The position numbers and the translations under genes are program-made. 64,000 bases of DNA, taken from contig CAVSHI010000002.1 in the NCBI GenBank assembly GCA_963727845.1, forward strand, positions 124,001 through 188,000, read 5' to 3'. This document shows positions 52,938 to 61,854 of this stretch, one piece after another (positions within the stretch are counted from its first letter, which is position 1; each line of letters opens with the position of its first letter). The stretch comes from JBEKTW01 sp963727845 (GTDB taxonomy: Bacteria > Bacteroidota > Ignavibacteria > UBA10030 > SZUA-254). Below the pieces are notes generated by a model, which saw only the letters and a list, made by a program, of their open reading frames with translations, was not told the DNA's origin and made no database searches.

Positions 52938-54512
52938 TTGACATCGGTTAAGTATATTTTGCTGTTTGCCCTGGCGACGGCATCCGGTGGATTGCTTTCC
53001 GGATGCTCGGGCCCCCAGGAGGTTTCCAGCACCGAAGAAAGTTTCTTTGCCCCCATCGATAGCTCCCAGCTCGCGACCACCGTAAGCAAGCCGGCAGGCG
53101 TTCCGGTGACCCCGGGGCAAAAATCGTCCCATGCGGCGACCGATACCATGGGAGCGTCGTTGATGGCCTTCGCCGAGGACACGTCGCAGTCTGCCAACAA
53201 AGAAAAGCCGGCTCAAGGCTGGCTCCCAACCGAGCGAAATCTCCAGCCGCTGTCTCTGTCGCTTTCGAGGTATACTGTTCAGTCGTTGAAGGATTCGATC
53301 GAGATCACGGGGGAAATCGTGAACCTGCTTCAAAATATTCTCGAAGCGTCGACTGTTGACCGCAAGCTGTACTTGCACTCTCACGTGAAATCGTGGATCA
53401 TCAGTAATCCGACATTGAGGGACTCCCTTTTTTATGCGCTGATGGCAACCGACTCCTCGATGCAGTCGGAGGCCGGCAGCGATGCAGAGATCCTCGCGAC
53501 AGAGGATAACGATCTCATCGAAGCCCGTTTTGGAACGGCGGTCTTCAAGGGGACAGCGCTGAAACAGGCGATTGCCAAATCCGGAGATCGGTATCTCTAC
53601 CAGAAAGTCCTCGAGAGCAGTAATTATTCCCGCGACATCGAGCTGCGTGATTCGACGTTCGTGCTTCCCACGGCATTTGATGCCGGCCTGCTGTGGAATG
53701 ATGTTCTCCTCGACCGGTTTTCGTTTCTGAGAAATCCACCCGGTTCCGATCTCCTGGCGACGCGCGTCGATTTCTCGGCGTACGGACTGAGTTTCAGGGT
53801 CGGCCCGGTGTGGGGCGGTGAAGTCCGGATGGGGAACGACGAGCTGGGGCTCCCGTTCTGGGAATCCGGAAAAACCTCCTTCCTGGCGATGTACAAGCAG
53901 ATCAAGGTCGGTTTCGAGCTGCCGACATCGATCGGGCGCAACAACAGCGATTTTATCTTCCCCTTGAGAAGCCGTCTTCTCAACGGTACGCGCGGAGTGG
54001 CCGGTGAGTTCGATTTTGGCACGATTGGCGGTTACGTCTCTTCCACGAGATTCGTGGATAACGACTTGTCGACGCTCACCGATCCACGAAACTTCTATTA
54101 TATTACGGATGAACTCCTGGGGTATACCTCGTTTGGTTTTTCACTGACGCAGACAAGCTGGGCACGGGTGAAAGTCGGCGTCGGATACGAGCAGGTCCGC
54201 GAAGGGACGTTCGCGCAGGGCGGTGCCGATACGACGGGAGCGCCGCTCGGAAACCAGTCCTACCAGCTGAACCAGTTTGATATCAGCAGCCCGTATCTCA
54301 GTTTCGAGTATTTGCACGAGGAAGGCGACGAGGCCTACGGGTGCAATCTTCAGTATATCAACTCGTCGATCCTGACCTCCATCTGGCTCCAGATCATTCC
54401 GAATTATCTCCGGATAGAGATGAAAGTTGCGAAGCCGATTCTCCGTAATCTGAAACCCTGGGAGAATGAGGACTTCATCATGATTTCCCCGAGATTATTG
54501 TTGTCGTTCTGA
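52938..54512 (+). CDS. Lipoprotein/outer-membrane beta-barrel paralogue 1
   Basis: 524 residues from a TTG start (AAAGGA 10 nt upstream; it begins MTSVKYILLFALATASGGLL). The lipobox LLSGC predicts lipidation. A variable helical N-terminal half (about 30-230) precedes a beta-rich C-terminal half that shares its layout with the next gene (PYLSFEYLHEEGDEAYGCNL...PWENEDFIMISPRLLLSF). Predicted outer-membrane. Adjacent to a GldL/GldM-like pair, it could be an outer-membrane component of the same machine, but no T9SS family match is visible. Confidence 0.6.
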   Translation: MTSVKYILLFALATASGGLLSGCSGPQEVSSTEESFFAPIDSSQLATTVSKPAGVPVTPGQKSSHAATDTMGASLMAFAEDTSQSANKEKPAQGWLPTERNLQPLSLSLSRYTVQSLKDSIEITGEIVNLLQNILEASTVDRKLYLHSHVKSWIISNPTLRDSLFYALMATDSSMQSEAGSDAEILATEDNDLIEARFGTAVFKGTALKQAIAKSGDRYLYQKVLESSNYSRDIELRDSTFVLPTAFDAGLLWNDVLLDRFSFLRNPPGSDLLATRVDFSAYGLSFRVGPVWGGEVRMGNDELGLPFWESGKTSFLAMYKQIKVGFELPTSIGRNNSDFIFPLRSRLLNGTRGVAGEFDFGTIGGYVSSTRFVDNDLSTLTDPRNFYYITDELLGYTSFGFSLTQTSWARVKVGVGYEQVREGTFAQGGADTTGAPLGNQSYQLNQFDISSPYLSFEYLHEEGDEAYGCNLQYINSSILTSIWLQIIPNYLRIEMKVAKPILRNLKPWENEDFIMISPRLLLSF

Positions 54513-54521
54513 GCCGGGCCG

Positions 54522-55811
54522 ATGATAACGATGGATAAGAAAAAATTGATACGCAGATCGAAAATACTGATCGTGATTTTCTGTATCGGTTGCGGGTTGA
54601 CTGCCGGTCGGGCCCCGGCACAGCAGATGAGAACGTCATCCGACACCGCATCGTATGAAACGCTCCTGAAACTGTATACGACCCTGCGCGATAAGCAGGG
54701 CGAGAAAGTGATGCTGGAAAGAATTCTCCAGTCCTTGAACGAAGTGGACAGCGTTTATCTGGTACACTATCCGACATGGATCATTGAGAATGAGGACCTC
54801 CGGCAGCGGGTCTTGAAGGCATTCAGAAATCGTCAGAAGTTGGCTCCTTCCCACGCGATTATCCACGTCGTGGCAAGTCCCTCGAAGGACGAAATCGTCC
54901 AGATCACGATCCTCGGAGCGTCTTCGATGGGCAGGGGAGAGATACGGTTGTACATCAGTGAAAGTCTCCAGCAGGCAATTCTGCATTCGGTCTCTCCCCA
55001 TAGCGAGGTGAGTGACGAGCCCGAGGAATTCAAAAGGAGCGCACTCCCGGACGCGCCGCCCAAAGATGTGACGTTCGAGGCCTCGCTCTTCGGAGGCTCG
55101 CTGCGGTTTGCAAGCGGATGGGGAGCGGAAGTGAAAGTCGGGAACGACAACTTGGGCTACCCGTTCTGGTCGACGGGTTCGATCGAGTATTTCCTTCTCC
55201 TGAACCAGCTGAAGCTGGGAGCGATCGCTCCCATGAATTCCGGACTTGATCAACCCGACATCCTGGGCCCCATCACGATCTCTACACGAAAGCTCAACGG
55301 TGCGGCCGGCTTTGCGGCGGAATTCGACCAGCCCATCGGCTCCGATATGCTCGAGGCGCGTTTTTCCAGCGGCTCGCTCACGAAGCGAAATCCCGACAAC
55401 CGGCTTACCGATACCAGCCAGGCCTACTACCTCCGCACGATGGCCCAGCTCGTCTATTCGCATCGTTTCAGCATCAGCGGCGGAGAGTATCTCCTGACGG
55501 TGCACGGAGGAGCAGGGTATCATCAAATCGGGGAAGGCGTGGTGCAGCCCGATGAAAGTATCGCCACGACGGATAGATTCAACTTCTTCAGCCCCTACGT
55601 CAAATTTGATTACCTCCGGCACGGAAACCAGATGTACGGATTGAGCGTCCAGTATTATTCTTCCGTCGTGCTGGTCTCTGCATGGACGGAATTGGTGAAG
55701 AATATGGTGTACTTCGAGGTCAAGTACTCGACTTCGGTTCTCCGGGCCCCCAAGCCGTGGGAACAACCGTATTTTTTCATGGTGTCGCCTCACGTCCGAT
55801 TTGTGTTCTGA
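54522..55811 (+). CDS. Outer-membrane beta-barrel-like protein paralogue 2
   Basis: 429 residues with a signal-peptide-like N-terminus (KKKLIRRSKILIVIFCIGCG). The C-terminal part is clearly related to the previous gene: both contain E-V-(R/K)-(M/V)-GND-x-LG-x-PFW, a (F/I)-x-F-x-S-PY-(L/V)-x-F-(E/D)-YL stretch, a Y-G-x-x-(L/V)-QY segment, and end PW-E-x-x-x-F-(I/M)-(M/V)-S-P. It starts 9 bp after that gene. Tandem paralogues suggest subunits of one complex or alternative forms. Confidence 0.6.
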   Translation: MITMDKKKLIRRSKILIVIFCIGCGLTAGRAPAQQMRTSSDTASYETLLKLYTTLRDKQGEKVMLERILQSLNEVDSVYLVHYPTWIIENEDLRQRVLKAFRNRQKLAPSHAIIHVVASPSKDEIVQITILGASSMGRGEIRLYISESLQQAILHSVSPHSEVSDEPEEFKRSALPDAPPKDVTFEASLFGGSLRFASGWGAEVKVGNDNLGYPFWSTGSIEYFLLLNQLKLGAIAPMNSGLDQPDILGPITISTRKLNGAAGFAAEFDQPIGSDMLEARFSSGSLTKRNPDNRLTDTSQAYYLRTMAQLVYSHRFSISGGEYLLTVHGGAGYHQIGEGVVQPDESIATTDRFNFFSPYVKFDYLRHGNQMYGLSVQYYSSVVLVSAWTELVKNMVYFEVKYSTSVLRAPKPWEQPYFFMVSPHVRFVF

Positions 55812-55866
55812 ACGTTTGATGGTCGGTTGTTCACGACGATCATAAATCATCAAGGAAAGGATTCAC

Positions 55867-56727
55867 ATGCGCCTCATTTCTAAGCTCGTGAAGGGATTGG
55901 TGATGATCCCGATTTTCATTTTTGCTCTCCCCGCCCTGATCATCCTTGCCCTCGTCATTCTCATCCTGGAGACGGAAGAAGGTTCTCTCCGTGAGTTGAT
56001 CATGCTGGAAGTCCAGGCGTACGGGCTGGCCAGAGGGTTCGGTCGCTTCATGCAGAAAATTTTCATCCCCTCGTACAGCAACAATATCCAGGGTTTCATA
56101 ATCGGCGGTGCGGGTTTTCTCGTCGTGACAGTCGGGCTGCGGTCGCTCGGGATTCTTCCCACGGAGGTCGTCTACGTCGCTCTCGGCGTGGAATTCACGT
56201 TGCTGCTTATCTACGGCACGATGACATATTTTTCAATCGATGAAGCCAAGCCGCTTGCCGTGGAGAAAATGCTCGCAAGGGAGACGCCGGCGGGAGGAGA
56301 TAAGTACGAAATGCTCGGCAAGACAATCAAGGAACTCAGTACGCATATTATCCAGCTTTCCAGCAGGTTGCACGCAGCCGAGACAAAAGTCGAGGGGGTC
56401 GGGCAACTCGATTCGACCCTGAAATCCATTTACGGCAAGCTCGACGTGCTTGTCGGCGAACAATCGGCTCTCCACCTCAACCGGGATTACAGCGAGAAGT
56501 TTGTCGGCGCTATGAGGGATCTCAATAATCAATTTGCCGTTCTGGAGAGCAGGCTGCGCAGCACGGAGACGAAATTCGACCAGTTCTCCCAGCTCGACAC
56601 GTCGCTGCAGGCCGTGTCCCGCAAGCTCGAAATGATCGCCGGCGACCAATTCAATCTTCGCGTCCGGAAGGAATTTGAACGGCTCGTGTCAGAACTTAAT
56701 CAACGAATCTCCACCGAGCATCGGTAA
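55867..56727 (+). CDS. GldL-like inner-membrane protein with coiled coil
   Basis: 286 residues. Two to three membrane segments (about 10-36, 80-98, 101-122; FIIGGAGFLVVTVGLRSLGI then YVALGVEFTLLLIYG) precede a long cytosolic coiled coil (about 140-286) with two similar units (LSSRLHAAETKVEGVGQLDS and LESRLRSTETKFDQFSQLDT). The order of a membrane hairpin with charged loops and a cytosolic helical tail resembles GldL, the T9SS motor subunit. The following gene has one N-terminal helix and a large periplasmic part, like GldM. Assignment rests on layout and context. Confidence 0.45.
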   Translation: MRLISKLVKGLVMIPIFIFALPALIILALVILILETEEGSLRELIMLEVQAYGLARGFGRFMQKIFIPSYSNNIQGFIIGGAGFLVVTVGLRSLGILPTEVVYVALGVEFTLLLIYGTMTYFSIDEAKPLAVEKMLARETPAGGDKYEMLGKTIKELSTHIIQLSSRLHAAETKVEGVGQLDSTLKSIYGKLDVLVGEQSALHLNRDYSEKFVGAMRDLNNQFAVLESRLRSTETKFDQFSQLDTSLQAVSRKLEMIAGDQFNLRVRKEFERLVSELNQRISTEHR

Positions 56728-56735
56728 GTGATTCA

Positions 56736-58112
56736 ATGAAATCCGGCAAAGTATCGTTCTATTTCATTCTCTACGTCGTCGCCATCATAACGGTGTTCGC
56801 CATCACCGTCGAGCGTGACCGGACGCTGGAACAACGCAATAATGTGATCGCCCAGCTGGTGGAAGTGAATGTGAGGCCGCTGAAACTGTCTGCGTACGTG
56901 GATACGACGAAGTACTTCATCGCGCCGGCCCAGTCGTTTATGCGGGATTCTGCGCGAATGAGAATTAGAGTGGAAGGACCGATCATCACGAGCGACGTCG
57001 AGTTCAAGTTCCTCAATGCATGGAAGGTCGCAGGGGACGGGGAAATGCGCGAAAGGCCGCTCACGGGAAAAGTGGAAAACGACAATGGAGACGGCGAGCT
57101 TGCCTACGCGCCTCTCGATGAGGGGACGTATGCTTTTCGCGTCTCGGGATATAAGAATCGCGTGCAGGTCATGGGCGATAAAATCCGGGTGAATCTGAGT
57201 TTCGGCGAGTATGACATTCCCTATTCTCCGAGATTGGAGCGTGTCGACAGGGATACGGTGACCATGCTGGCGACGGTCACACGGAGCGGCGTTGAGCCTC
57301 AACAGCTTGTCATGAACGTTCAGGAGACCCAGGACAGGTGGGTTCTCGGACCTCCATACCTGAAAAAAATCTTTGTCGGAGGAGTGGAAAACACTCAGAA
57401 AGTTAAATATGATGTGAGCCCGTCGGGCCGCATCGAGATGCCATCCTCTCCCGAATCCTTTGTGACATTCATCTGGGATGAGCCGAAGCTGAGCAAGCAC
57501 CGTTTCACCGTCACCGCGGCGGGAAATCGCGGACTGGGAGGGAAGGATAAGGCAACTCTCGTGTTTGATGTCGATGTTCTTCCTGCGACATTTGTGACAA
57601 TTCCGGTGGACAAGGGATTTTGGGGAGTTCCGTACCGTTTTGACGGGCAAATCGTTGGGGTGAACGCCGTCGACCTCGGCGTGCAGATACAGCACGACGG
57701 CCAATCAATCGGAGCACAGCCGGTGGTTCCGGCCATATCGGTTACGCCGGACCGCGGCTGGAATTATCTGTTGTTCAGAATCCTCTACAAGAAGGTGGTG
57801 ATCAAAGAGCACAAGGTAAGCCTGACGTCGCCTCCGCCGCCGCAAATCAAATGGGTGCAGCAGAACCTTGATCGCCAGAACAAAGTTTTTTTGATTTCTG
57901 TAAGCGCCTCCGACCCCGGGGGCGGTCCCGTAACGGCTTCCCTCCAGTCGCAGCCCTCGGGCATAGCGACTCTTGATAAGATCAGGGGAACGGCGTTCAC
58001 GATCACCGTGAACCTGAAGGACAATCCGACGGGAGTTTACCTGAAGCTGACGGTGAAGGACCAGTACGGCGGACAGTCGACTTCAGCGAAACAGTTTAAT
58101 TTAGCACCGTAA
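56736..58112 (+). CDS. GldM-like periplasmic protein with N-terminal anchor
   Basis: 458 residues: one N-terminal membrane helix (about 8-26; VSFYFILYVVAIITVFAITV) and a beta-rich periplasmic part of three or four immunoglobulin-like domains (about 40-130, 135-270, 280-365, 370-458). GldM (about 515 residues) has the same plan and, with GldL, drives T9SS. It starts 8 bp after the GldL-like gene. The sequence is divergent, so an unrelated anchored periplasmic protein is possible. The genome clearly needs a T9SS for the sorting-domain proteins nearby. Confidence 0.45.
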   Translation: MKSGKVSFYFILYVVAIITVFAITVERDRTLEQRNNVIAQLVEVNVRPLKLSAYVDTTKYFIAPAQSFMRDSARMRIRVEGPIITSDVEFKFLNAWKVAGDGEMRERPLTGKVENDNGDGELAYAPLDEGTYAFRVSGYKNRVQVMGDKIRVNLSFGEYDIPYSPRLERVDRDTVTMLATVTRSGVEPQQLVMNVQETQDRWVLGPPYLKKIFVGGVENTQKVKYDVSPSGRIEMPSSPESFVTFIWDEPKLSKHRFTVTAAGNRGLGGKDKATLVFDVDVLPATFVTIPVDKGFWGVPYRFDGQIVGVNAVDLGVQIQHDGQSIGAQPVVPAISVTPDRGWNYLLFRILYKKVVIKEHKVSLTSPPPPQIKWVQQNLDRQNKVFLISVSASDPGGGPVTASLQSQPSGIATLDKIRGTAFTITVNLKDNPTGVYLKLTVKDQYGGQSTSAKQFNLAP

Positions 58113-58164
58113 TCACTATCCACATCAATTTATTATTTAACGCTCGATAGCAAAGGGCAGTTCG

Positions 58165-59325
58165 ATGGAAAAGGAATCCACATCACCGGCAGTAGAACGC
58201 CTCAAGGACGCACAGGTAGCGGGATTGCTCCGCGAGGCGGATACGCTTATTCGTGTCGGGCGGTATCTGGCCGCGGAAAAAGCCCTGGAGAAAGTCTCCA
58301 GTCTTGAACCGGCGAACGAAGTCATCCAGTCGTACCGCGACCGTATTAATTTTCTCTCGAAGCAGCTTCCGCGCCGCATTTCGTTGAGCAAAGACGCACA
58401 GGCCGAAGTGCAAAGGACGCGAGCGGTCTTGCTCCAACGAAAGATCGACCAGGCGAATGAGCATCTCGTAAAAGGGAAGGAAGCGCTCGAGTTCGGAGAC
58501 TTCAGGAATGCGGCAAAGTTTCTTCAGAAAGCGTTATCCATCGACTCGGAGAACATTTATGCCCAGGCGCTTCTGGAACGGTTGAAGGAACTCCAGTCGG
58601 AAAGCGGTGAAGAACGTCCGGGCGGCGGAGATGAGGCGAAATTGAGCGCCGCGCTGCAGGATGCCTGGCGAAACGGTTTCCCTTCCACCTCCCAGGAACA
58701 GGCGATCAAGAAATTGCAGGGCCAATTGGGCATTACGGACGGCACGCGGCTTGCCCTCCAGCGCAGGATCAAGAATACGCTGTACAAGAGCGCCCTGCGA
58801 AGCGTGTGGCTGACGGGCGGTATCTCTGCGTTTACATTGAGCGTTGTGGAAGAGCTGCGGAAAAAATTTGCCGTCTCTCTGATCGACCACTCCTCCCTCG
58901 AGGCCGAAACGATTCGCGAAGTGAGGAAGAACAAAGTGAAGGGCACCGTTCTCGTCGTTGACGAAATGGAGAATGTTTTGCTGGAAATGACGGACAGACT
59001 GCGAACGAATTCCTTCGCCGTCATCGCCGCGAGCTCGCTTGAGGAAGCTCTCGCCACGGTGAAATCCGTTACGCCGGATATTATCATATCGGAAATCATG
59101 TTCCACGCCGGCCCGAGCGGTTTCGACCTGTACAGACAATTCCGTTCCTCTCAATTGACAAAGGGTATTCCGTTTTTCCTCATGTCGGCAAGTCTCGACC
59201 GCACGACGCGGCTGATCGGAAAACGGCTGGGTGTCGACGATTTTTTCACAAAACCGCTTGACTATGAGCTGCTGTTTGCCACGATCGACGGTAAAATGCG
59301 CGGGGACAAGCAGAGGCAGAAATAA
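58165..59325 (+). CDS. TPR-like protein with degenerate C-terminal receiver
   Basis: 386 residues. An N-terminal TPR-like helical region (about 8-145; LLREADTLIRVGRYLAAEKA, LVKGKEALEFGDFRNAAKFL) is followed by a conserved helical middle (about 150-250), then a receiver domain (about 259-380). The receiver has D265/E266 and K362, but the phosphoacceptor is Glu309 (IIISEIMF) instead of Asp, so it probably mimics the phosphorylated state or works without phosphorylation. It likely binds partners through the TPR part. Near the GldL/M-like genes, it may link motility or secretion to a regulatory state. Confidence 0.75.
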   Translation: MEKESTSPAVERLKDAQVAGLLREADTLIRVGRYLAAEKALEKVSSLEPANEVIQSYRDRINFLSKQLPRRISLSKDAQAEVQRTRAVLLQRKIDQANEHLVKGKEALEFGDFRNAAKFLQKALSIDSENIYAQALLERLKELQSESGEERPGGGDEAKLSAALQDAWRNGFPSTSQEQAIKKLQGQLGITDGTRLALQRRIKNTLYKSALRSVWLTGGISAFTLSVVEELRKKFAVSLIDHSSLEAETIREVRKNKVKGTVLVVDEMENVLLEMTDRLRTNSFAVIAASSLEEALATVKSVTPDIIISEIMFHAGPSGFDLYRQFRSSQLTKGIPFFLMSASLDRTTRLIGKRLGVDDFFTKPLDYELLFATIDGKMRGDKQRQK

Positions 59326-59352
59326 TTGAAAAATTTGGAAAATTGAATAAAC

Positions 59353-59433
59353 GTGTCATTCTGAACGGAACGAAGTGGAGTGAAGAATCTCATCCGCGTA
59401 TTGTCAGATTCTTCGCTCCGCTCAGAAAGACAC
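59353..59433. repeat. Intergenic palindromic repeat
   Basis: GTGTCATTCTGAACGGAACG (59353-59372) and onward to GAAGAATCT (59390) pairs with AGATTCTTCGCTCCGCTCAG (59406-59425) and onward to GACAC (59433). The left arm has an extra 10 nt (TGGAGTGAAG) relative to the right. Repeats of this ATTCTGA(G/A)CGGA(G/A)CGAAG type are widely dispersed in Bacteroidota/Chlorobi relatives; the fold could also terminate transcription in either direction. Confidence 0.75.
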
Positions 59434-59490
59434 TCTGATTATTATTTTTCAGATGCCTCAGATTCGAAATTCGAATTGAAGGAGTAAGCC

Positions 59491-60021
59491 ATGAAAACGA
59501 AATCAGGCAAGAATTCGCAATCGAATTCTCCGGAGAAAGAGGAGCGCAAGACGAATGCTATTAGTCTGAAGCGTATTCTCGTGCCGATTGACTTTTCCCA
59601 GCCGTCAAAGAACGCGCTCCGCTATGCGACATCCTTCGCGAAGCATTTCCGCGCCGAGCTGCTGCTGGTCTATGTTGTGGAGCCTGCTGTTTATCCCGGC
59701 GATTTGAGTTTCGGCCAGATCGGCATTCCTCATATTGAGAAGGAGATGCGGGAGCGCGGGAAGAAGGAATTGGAGCGGCTTGTGAAGGAACATGTCGCGG
59801 GCCAGGTTGCGAGCCGGGCAAAGATCCGCACGGGCAAACCGTTCCTGGAGATCATCGGCATGGCCAAGGAAGAAGATGTCGACCTCATTATTATTGCCAC
59901 TCATGGACACACCGGCGTGGAACATATCATCTTCGGGAGTACGGCAGAGAAAGTGGTTCGCAAAGCCCCGTGTCCGGTCCTGGTCGTCCGGAGCGAGGAA
60001 CATGAATTTATAGAGGAGTGA
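59491..60021 (+). CDS. Universal stress protein (UspA family)
   Basis: 176 residues with a 25-residue charged N-terminal extension. USP fold: RILVPIDFSQPSKNALRYAT, then ATHGHTGVEHIIFGSTAEKV and APCPVLVVR, matching the G-2x-G-9x-G-(S/T) ATP-binding motif of the UspA/MJ0577 type. It probably binds ATP and helps stress or redox adaptation. It stands alone between two unrelated operons, behind the palindromic repeat. Confidence 0.9.
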   Translation: MKTKSGKNSQSNSPEKEERKTNAISLKRILVPIDFSQPSKNALRYATSFAKHFRAELLLVYVVEPAVYPGDLSFGQIGIPHIEKEMRERGKKELERLVKEHVAGQVASRAKIRTGKPFLEIIGMAKEEDVDLIIIATHGHTGVEHIIFGSTAEKVVRKAPCPVLVVRSEEHEFIEE

Positions 60022-60056
60022 GGCCTTCCGCCCGCAGATGAACCCGTTCCCCGGGT

Positions 60057-61028
60057 TTACTTGCTCCGTTCCATTACAAATCCGACAAACCGTTCCAGAG
60101 CTTCTCGTGAAGGTGAAGGGGCAAGCGCCCGGAGCGCTTCGCGCGCCATGGCGGAATAGTGCTCGGCTTTCTTTGTCGCGTAATCGATACCTCCGAACTC
60201 GCGGGCGAAGTCGAGGATCCCGTTGAGTTCCTTTCTGCTCGGGCCGCTCCTGATGATGCTGAGGATTTTCTTAGACTGGCCGCGGGGCGCCTGGGAAATG
60301 GCGTGGATCAACGGAAGTGTCAGTTTCTTCTCCTTCATGTCCAATCCCGTCGGCTTGCCTGTGATGCTCTTGCGCCCGACATAATCCAGTAAATTGTCAC
60401 GGATTTGGAAAACCATCCCGACATTTTCTCCAAATTCCCCCATTCGCAGGAGAATTTCAGGGTCGCGCGTAACGCTCGCCGCCCCGATTTGACAACAGGT
60501 GGCGAGGAGGGAAGCCGTCTTGTCGGAAATGATCCTGAGATACGTCTTCTCGTCGATATCCAGATGCCGGCTCTTCGCGATTTGCAGAATCTCCGCCTCA
60601 CTCATACGACGAACCGCGTCCGACAGAATTTTCAGGAAGAGAAAATTGTCGTTATTCAGCGAAAGCAGAAGCCCTTTTGCCAGCAGGTAGTCTCCCATGA
60701 GGACGGCAATCTTGTTCTTCCACACCGCGTTGATCGAAGCGAGCCCCCGGCGCGTGTCGGCGTTGTCCACCACGTCATCATGAATGAGCGTCGCGGTGTG
60801 GAGGATTTCCACCATCGATGCGCCGCGGTACGTGCTATCGTTGATCTGCCCGCACGCCTTCGCGACGAGAAGCACCAGGATGGGCCGTATCCGTTTGCCC
60901 TTCTGCCGCACAATGTATCGCGTGATGATATCGACGAAGGCAATCTTCGATTTCATCGCCGAGCCGAAATGCTCGTCGAATGCGCCAAGTTCCTGCTCGA
61001 TCGGCTGGGTGATGTCGTTGAGTTTCAT
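60057..61028 (-). CDS. Polyprenyl (octaprenyl/heptaprenyl) diphosphate synthase
   Basis: 323 residues from ATG 61028 (MKLNDITQPIEQELG); an earlier ATG at 61127 would overlap tatC. The first Asp-rich motif HDDVVDNADTRRG and the second region FQIRDNLLDYVG with GKPTGLDMKEKKLTLPLI identify an E-isoprenyl diphosphate synthase. Chain-length-determining residues suggest a long product such as the menaquinone side chain (IspB/HepT-like). It is the last gene of the glyA-tatC unit, 25 bp after the tatC stop. Confidence 0.9.
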   Translation of the reverse strand: MKLNDITQPIEQELGAFDEHFGSAMKSKIAFVDIITRYIVRQKGKRIRPILVLLVAKACGQINDSTYRGASMVEILHTATLIHDDVVDNADTRRGLASINAVWKNKIAVLMGDYLLAKGLLLSLNNDNFLFLKILSDAVRRMSEAEILQIAKSRHLDIDEKTYLRIISDKTASLLATCCQIGAASVTRDPEILLRMGEFGENVGMVFQIRDNLLDYVGRKSITGKPTGLDMKEKKLTLPLIHAISQAPRGQSKKILSIIRSGPSRKELNGILDFAREFGGIDYATKKAEHYSAMAREALRALAPSPSREALERFVGFVMERSK

Positions 61029-61053
61029 CGTATGTTTTCCGTCAAGAGATCCC

Positions 61054-61854
61054 TCAACTCGGCGTAAACGTGTTCGCCTCGGCTCTTCGTCGCTGGGCAA
61101 TCTTTGCAACCCAGATGCTGACTTCATAGAGAGCGAGGATCGGTAGCGAGAACACCGTCATCGTCACCGGATCGGTGGTGGGAGTGACTACAGCAGCAAT
61201 GAACAAAATAACCACGATGGCATGCGACCGGTAATGTCGCATGAAGGCCGGCGTGAGGATCCCGAGGCGTGCAAGGAAATATGCAACCATCGGCAGCTCA
61301 AAAATCGCACCCGAGAGCAGAACCAGCTGAAGAACAAAACTCATGTATTCGCTTATCGAAATCAAGTTCTGTACGCTGGCCGCACCGAAGCTGGCGAAGA
61401 ACTGGAGCATGTACGGCAGCATGACAAAATATGCGAACGCGACTCCGGAAAGAAAACAGAGCGTCGTGTACGTCACGATGCTGGAGATGTACTTCCTTTC
61501 CTTCGGCATGAGCCCGGGCTGGACAAATTTCCAGAGTTGGTACAGGATCCACGGCGAGCTCAGGATAAGACCCGCAACGCATATGACCATCATGTAAAAA
61601 GTGATCTGCCCGTAGGGAATCGTATTGATAAGGTTGAGCGGCGGAGTCGTGAGCTTGCCGGGACGCAGTACCACGTCGTTCACGATCCAATCGGAGAAGT
61701 ATCCGCAGCCGATGATGGCTACGAGAAGCCCGATGAGGGCTTTGATGATCCGCCATCGCAGTTCCTCGAGGTGGTCGAAGAACGACATCTCCTTCTCACC
61801 GGTTCCTTCATTCTCCCCTTCCCCCATGGTTGTGTCCCGCTTTTCTTCGGTCAT
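61054..61854 (-). CDS. tatC: Twin-arginine translocase subunit TatC
   Basis: 266 residues with six membrane helices. The signature HLEELRWRIIKALIG after a charged N-terminus and FELPMVAYFLARLGILTP in the fifth/sixth helix region are typical. TatC recognises twin-arginine signal peptides and exports folded proteins across the inner membrane. The N-terminal 20 residues (EEKRDTTMGEGENEGTGEK) are unusually acidic. Start overlaps the glyA stop by 4 bp (ATGA). No tatA/B is in the window. Confidence 0.95.
   Translation of the reverse strand: MTEEKRDTTMGEGENEGTGEKEMSFFDHLEELRWRIIKALIGLLVAIIGCGYFSDWIVNDVVLRPGKLTTPPLNLINTIPYGQITFYMMVICVAGLILSSPWILYQLWKFVQPGLMPKERKYISSIVTYTTLCFLSGVAFAYFVMLPYMLQFFASFGAASVQNLISISEYMSFVLQLVLLSGAIFELPMVAYFLARLGILTPAFMRHYRSHAIVVILFIAAVVTPTTDPVTMTVFSLPILALYEVSIWVAKIAQRRRAEANTFTPS

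Noticed and set aside
49534..57704. Long antisense open frames (for example 49534-50418, 50428-51369, 52362-53384, 54636-55853, 56733-57704)
   Set aside because: They lie opposite genes with clear family motifs and show low-complexity, arginine-rich or repetitive reading; they are by-products of G+C-rich third positions.
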